64,000 bases of DNA, taken from Peribacillus muralis (lineage in GTDB: Bacteria > Bacillota > Bacilli > Bacillales > DSM-1321). Numbering within the stretch: position 1 is the stretch's first letter; the number at the start of each line of letters is the position of its first letter. Shown in pieces: positions 62,131 to 64,000 of this stretch. The notes under the pieces are model-generated. The model did not search any database. It was given only the letters and a program-made list of their open reading frames with translations, and was not told where the DNA came from. The stretch spans positions 4,517,051 to 4,581,050 of the forward strand of contig NZ_CP017080.1 in NCBI RefSeq assembly GCF_001645685.2. Reading direction: 5' to 3'. A program made the translations under genes and the position numbers.

Positions 62131-64000
62131 TCACCCTTCCGCTTTTAACTCTAGTAATAAATCACGCAGCTCGGCGGCTCTTTCGAAATCCAGCGCCTTT
62201 GCCGCTTCTTTCATTTCCTTTTCCATGCTTTCCATCACTTTTAGGCGCTCTTTTTTAGGGAGCTTCGCAAGGCTTGGCGCAAGATCTTCTTTGTACTCTT
62301 CCCCTTCTTCCGCAACATGGGTAGCCCTGATGGAATCACGGATATCCTTTTGAATGGTTTGCGGCAGGATTCCATGCACTTCATTATACTGCTCCTGAAT
62401 TTCACGGCGCCGCTTCGTTTCATTAATGGCAAGCTCCATCGAATTCGTGATGCGGTCGGCATACATGATGACATGTCCGTTGGCATTACGGGCAGCACGG
62501 CCCATCGTCTGGATGAGCGAACGCTCCGAGCGAAGGAAGCCTTCTTTATCAGCATCGAGGATGGTCACTAACGACACTTCCGGTATATCCAATCCTTCCC
62601 GCAAGAGGTTGATTCCGACGAGTACATCATATTTGCCCATTCGCAGCTCGCGGATGATTTCTATTCTTTCCAAGGTTTTCACCTCAGAATGAAGGTATTG
62701 AACCTTGATGCCGATTTCCTTTAAGTAATCGGTCAAGTCTTCGGACATCTTTTTCGTTAAGGTCGTGATCAGGACACGTTCATTCTTTTTGACCCTATCC
62801 TGTATTTCACCGATCATGTCATCTATTTGCCCTTCAATTGGACGAACCTCGATAGTTGGGTCAAGCAAGCCGGTAGGACGGATGATTTGCTCGACCATTT
62901 CAGGTGTATGCTCGAGTTCATATGGTCCCGGTGTCGCTGAAACGAATATCGATTGATGGACCTTTTTCTCGAATTCCTCAAATCTTAGCGGACGGTTATC
63001 CTTTGCGGACGGCAGGCGGAAGCCATGGTCCACCAGAACTTGCTTCCGTGCCTGGTCCCCATTGAACATGCCCCTGATTTGCGAAAGGGTCACGTGGGAT
63101 TCATCGACGACCAATAGGAAGTCCTCAGGAAAATAATCGATTAACGTGTATGGAGTCGCACCTGCGGGACGGAGCGTCAAATGGCGGGAATAGTTCTCGA
63201 TACCTGAACAAAAACCCATCTCCCGCATCATCTCAAGATCATAACGGGTCCGTTGCTCCAACCGCTGTGCCTCAAGGAGTTTTTCATCTTCCCTTAATAC
63301 CTTCAATCTTTCTTCCAATTCCAGTTCGATATTTTGTATCGCGACTTTCATTTTCTCTTCACGGGTTACGAAGTGGGAAGCAGGAAAAATGGCAATATGT
63401 TCACGTTCACCGGTAATTTCGCCAGTCAGTGCATCGACTTCCCGGATCCTGTCAATTTCATCTCCGAAGAACTCGACACGTACGCAATGTTCATCGCGGG
63501 AGGCCGGGAATATTTCGACCACGTCACCACGCACGCGGAAGGTCCCGCGTTGGAAAGCAATGTCATTCCGCTCATATTGAATGTCCACGAGCCTGTGCAG
63601 CAAGGCATTCCGATCCATCTCCATGCCTGTTCTAAGCGAAACCACCATCTCCCGGTATTCTTCCGGTGATCCCAGCCCATAAATGCAGGATACACTGGCA
63701 ATGATGATGACATCTTCCCTTTCGAACAAAGACGAAGTGGCCGAGTGGCGAAGCTTATCGATTTCATCATTGATGCTGGCATCCTTTTCGATGAATGTAT
63801 CGGTGGATGGGACATAAGCCTCTGGCTGATAGTAGTCATAATAACTTACGAAATATTCAACGGCATTATTGGGAAAAAACTCTTTGAACTCACTGTAAAG
63901 CTGCCCTGCCAACGTTTTATTGTGGGCAATGACAAGAGTCGGTTTATTGATTTGCTGAATGACATTGGATACGGTGAACGTTTTCCCTGTTCCCGTCGCC
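62131..64000 (-). CDS. uvrB: Excinuclease ABC subunit B (partial)
   Basis: The frame runs off the window's right edge. The visible 623 residues start within the P-loop region (ATGTGKTFT) and include [22 protein letters not shown] (the damage-probing beta-hairpin), the helicase motifs DESHVT and [10 protein letters not shown], and the C-terminal UvrC-binding UVR domain ([34 protein letters not shown]). It verifies damage and recruits UvrC. The N-terminal part and any LexA box lie outside the window. Confidence 0.98.
   Translation of the reverse strand, partial: ATGTGKTFTVSNVIQQINKPTLVIAHNKTLAGQLYSEFKEFFPNNAVEYFVSYYDYYQPEAYVPSTDTFIEKDASINDEIDKLRHSATSSLFEREDVIIIASVSCIYGLGSPEEYREMVVSLRTGMEMDRNALLHRLVDIQYERNDIAFQRGTFRVRGDVVEIFPASRDEHCVRVEFFGDEIDRIREVDALTGEITGEREHIAIFPASHFVTREEKMKVAIQNIELELEERLKVLREDEKLLEAQRLEQRTRYDLEMMREMGFCSGIENYSRHLTLRPAGATPYTLIDYFPEDFLLVVDESHVTLSQIRGMFNGDQARKQVLVDHGFRLPSAKDNRPLRFEEFEKKVHQSIFVSATPGPYELEHTPEMVEQIIRPTGLLDPTIEVRPIEGQIDDMIGEIQDRVKKNERVLITTLTKKMSEDLTDYLKEIGIKVQYLHSEVKTLERIEIIRELRMGKYDVLVGINLLREGLDIPEVSLVTILDADKEGFLRSERSLIQTMGRAARNANGHVIMYADRITNSMELAINETKRRREIQEQYNEVHGILPQTIQKDIRDSIRATHVAEEGEEYKEDLAPSLAKLPKKERLKVMESMEKEMKEAAKALDFERAAELRDLLLELKAEG

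Overview
The window is chromosomal DNA from an endospore-forming Bacillales bacterium of the Bacillus/Peribacillus kind. This rests on gene content and order: uvrB-uvrA, hprK-lgt-yvoD-ppaX-yvoF, hisZGDBHAFI, trxB, yvcI-rapZ-yvcK-whiA-crh, clpP, sigL, cggR-gapA-pgk-tpiA-gpmI-eno and secG-yvaK-rnr-smpB-ssrA follow the Bacillus subtilis order closely. Shine-Dalgarno sites are strong (GGAGG), and CggR, CtsR and CcpA operator sequences are recognisable. The genus is an inference. The window is cut inside msrA at the left edge and inside uvrB at the right edge.

Layout. 1-14.5 kb is accessory chromosome: msrA (partial), the DesK-DesR membrane-fluidity two-component system, an AEC-family permease with a LysR regulator, a DUF2294/MpsC protein, a formate dehydrogenase operon with a probable leader terminator, a NERD nuclease-like protein, a flavoprotein dehydrogenase, and a PadR-DUF1048-ABC exporter locus with a repeated operator. 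14.7-19.3 kb is the ribosome-rescue and export block (ssrA, smpB, rnr, yvaK, secG), followed by a membrane protein, a VanY-type carboxypeptidase lipoprotein and an anchored protein of unknown function.

22.1-25.1 kb is the most unusual part. The last ~32 codons of eno occur twice as a 102-bp direct repeat, and the three differences are all synonymous. The repeats bracket about 2.7 kb of AT-rich DNA. It holds a probable HTH/TumE-type toxin-antitoxin pair, a small orphan gene, broken reading frames and short repeats, but no integrase. It looks like a small genomic islet at the 3' end of eno. 25-32.2 kb is the glycolytic operon under CggR. 32.3-42 kb is the sigL-clpP-crh-whiA-yvcK-rapZ-trxB housekeeping block, and 42-43.6 kb an aldehyde dehydrogenase. 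44-50.6 kb is the complete histidine operon with a promoter-overlapping operator. 51-52.8 kb is a dedicated sortase/surface-protein pair. 53-59 kb is the HPr-kinase block plus fra and yvlB. 59.2-64 kb is uvrA-uvrB.

Non-coding signals that known features do not explain: two intergenic arrays of ~21-nt tandem repeats with a related unit (9.8 kb and 43.75 kb), a 79-nt three-way-junction-like inverted repeat (11.9 kb), two related TTAATCAA...TTGATTAA palindromes (20.9 and 59.1 kb), and a perfect 13-bp-arm palindrome (10.0 kb). There is no CRISPR array, rRNA, recognisable insertion sequence or T-box in the window.
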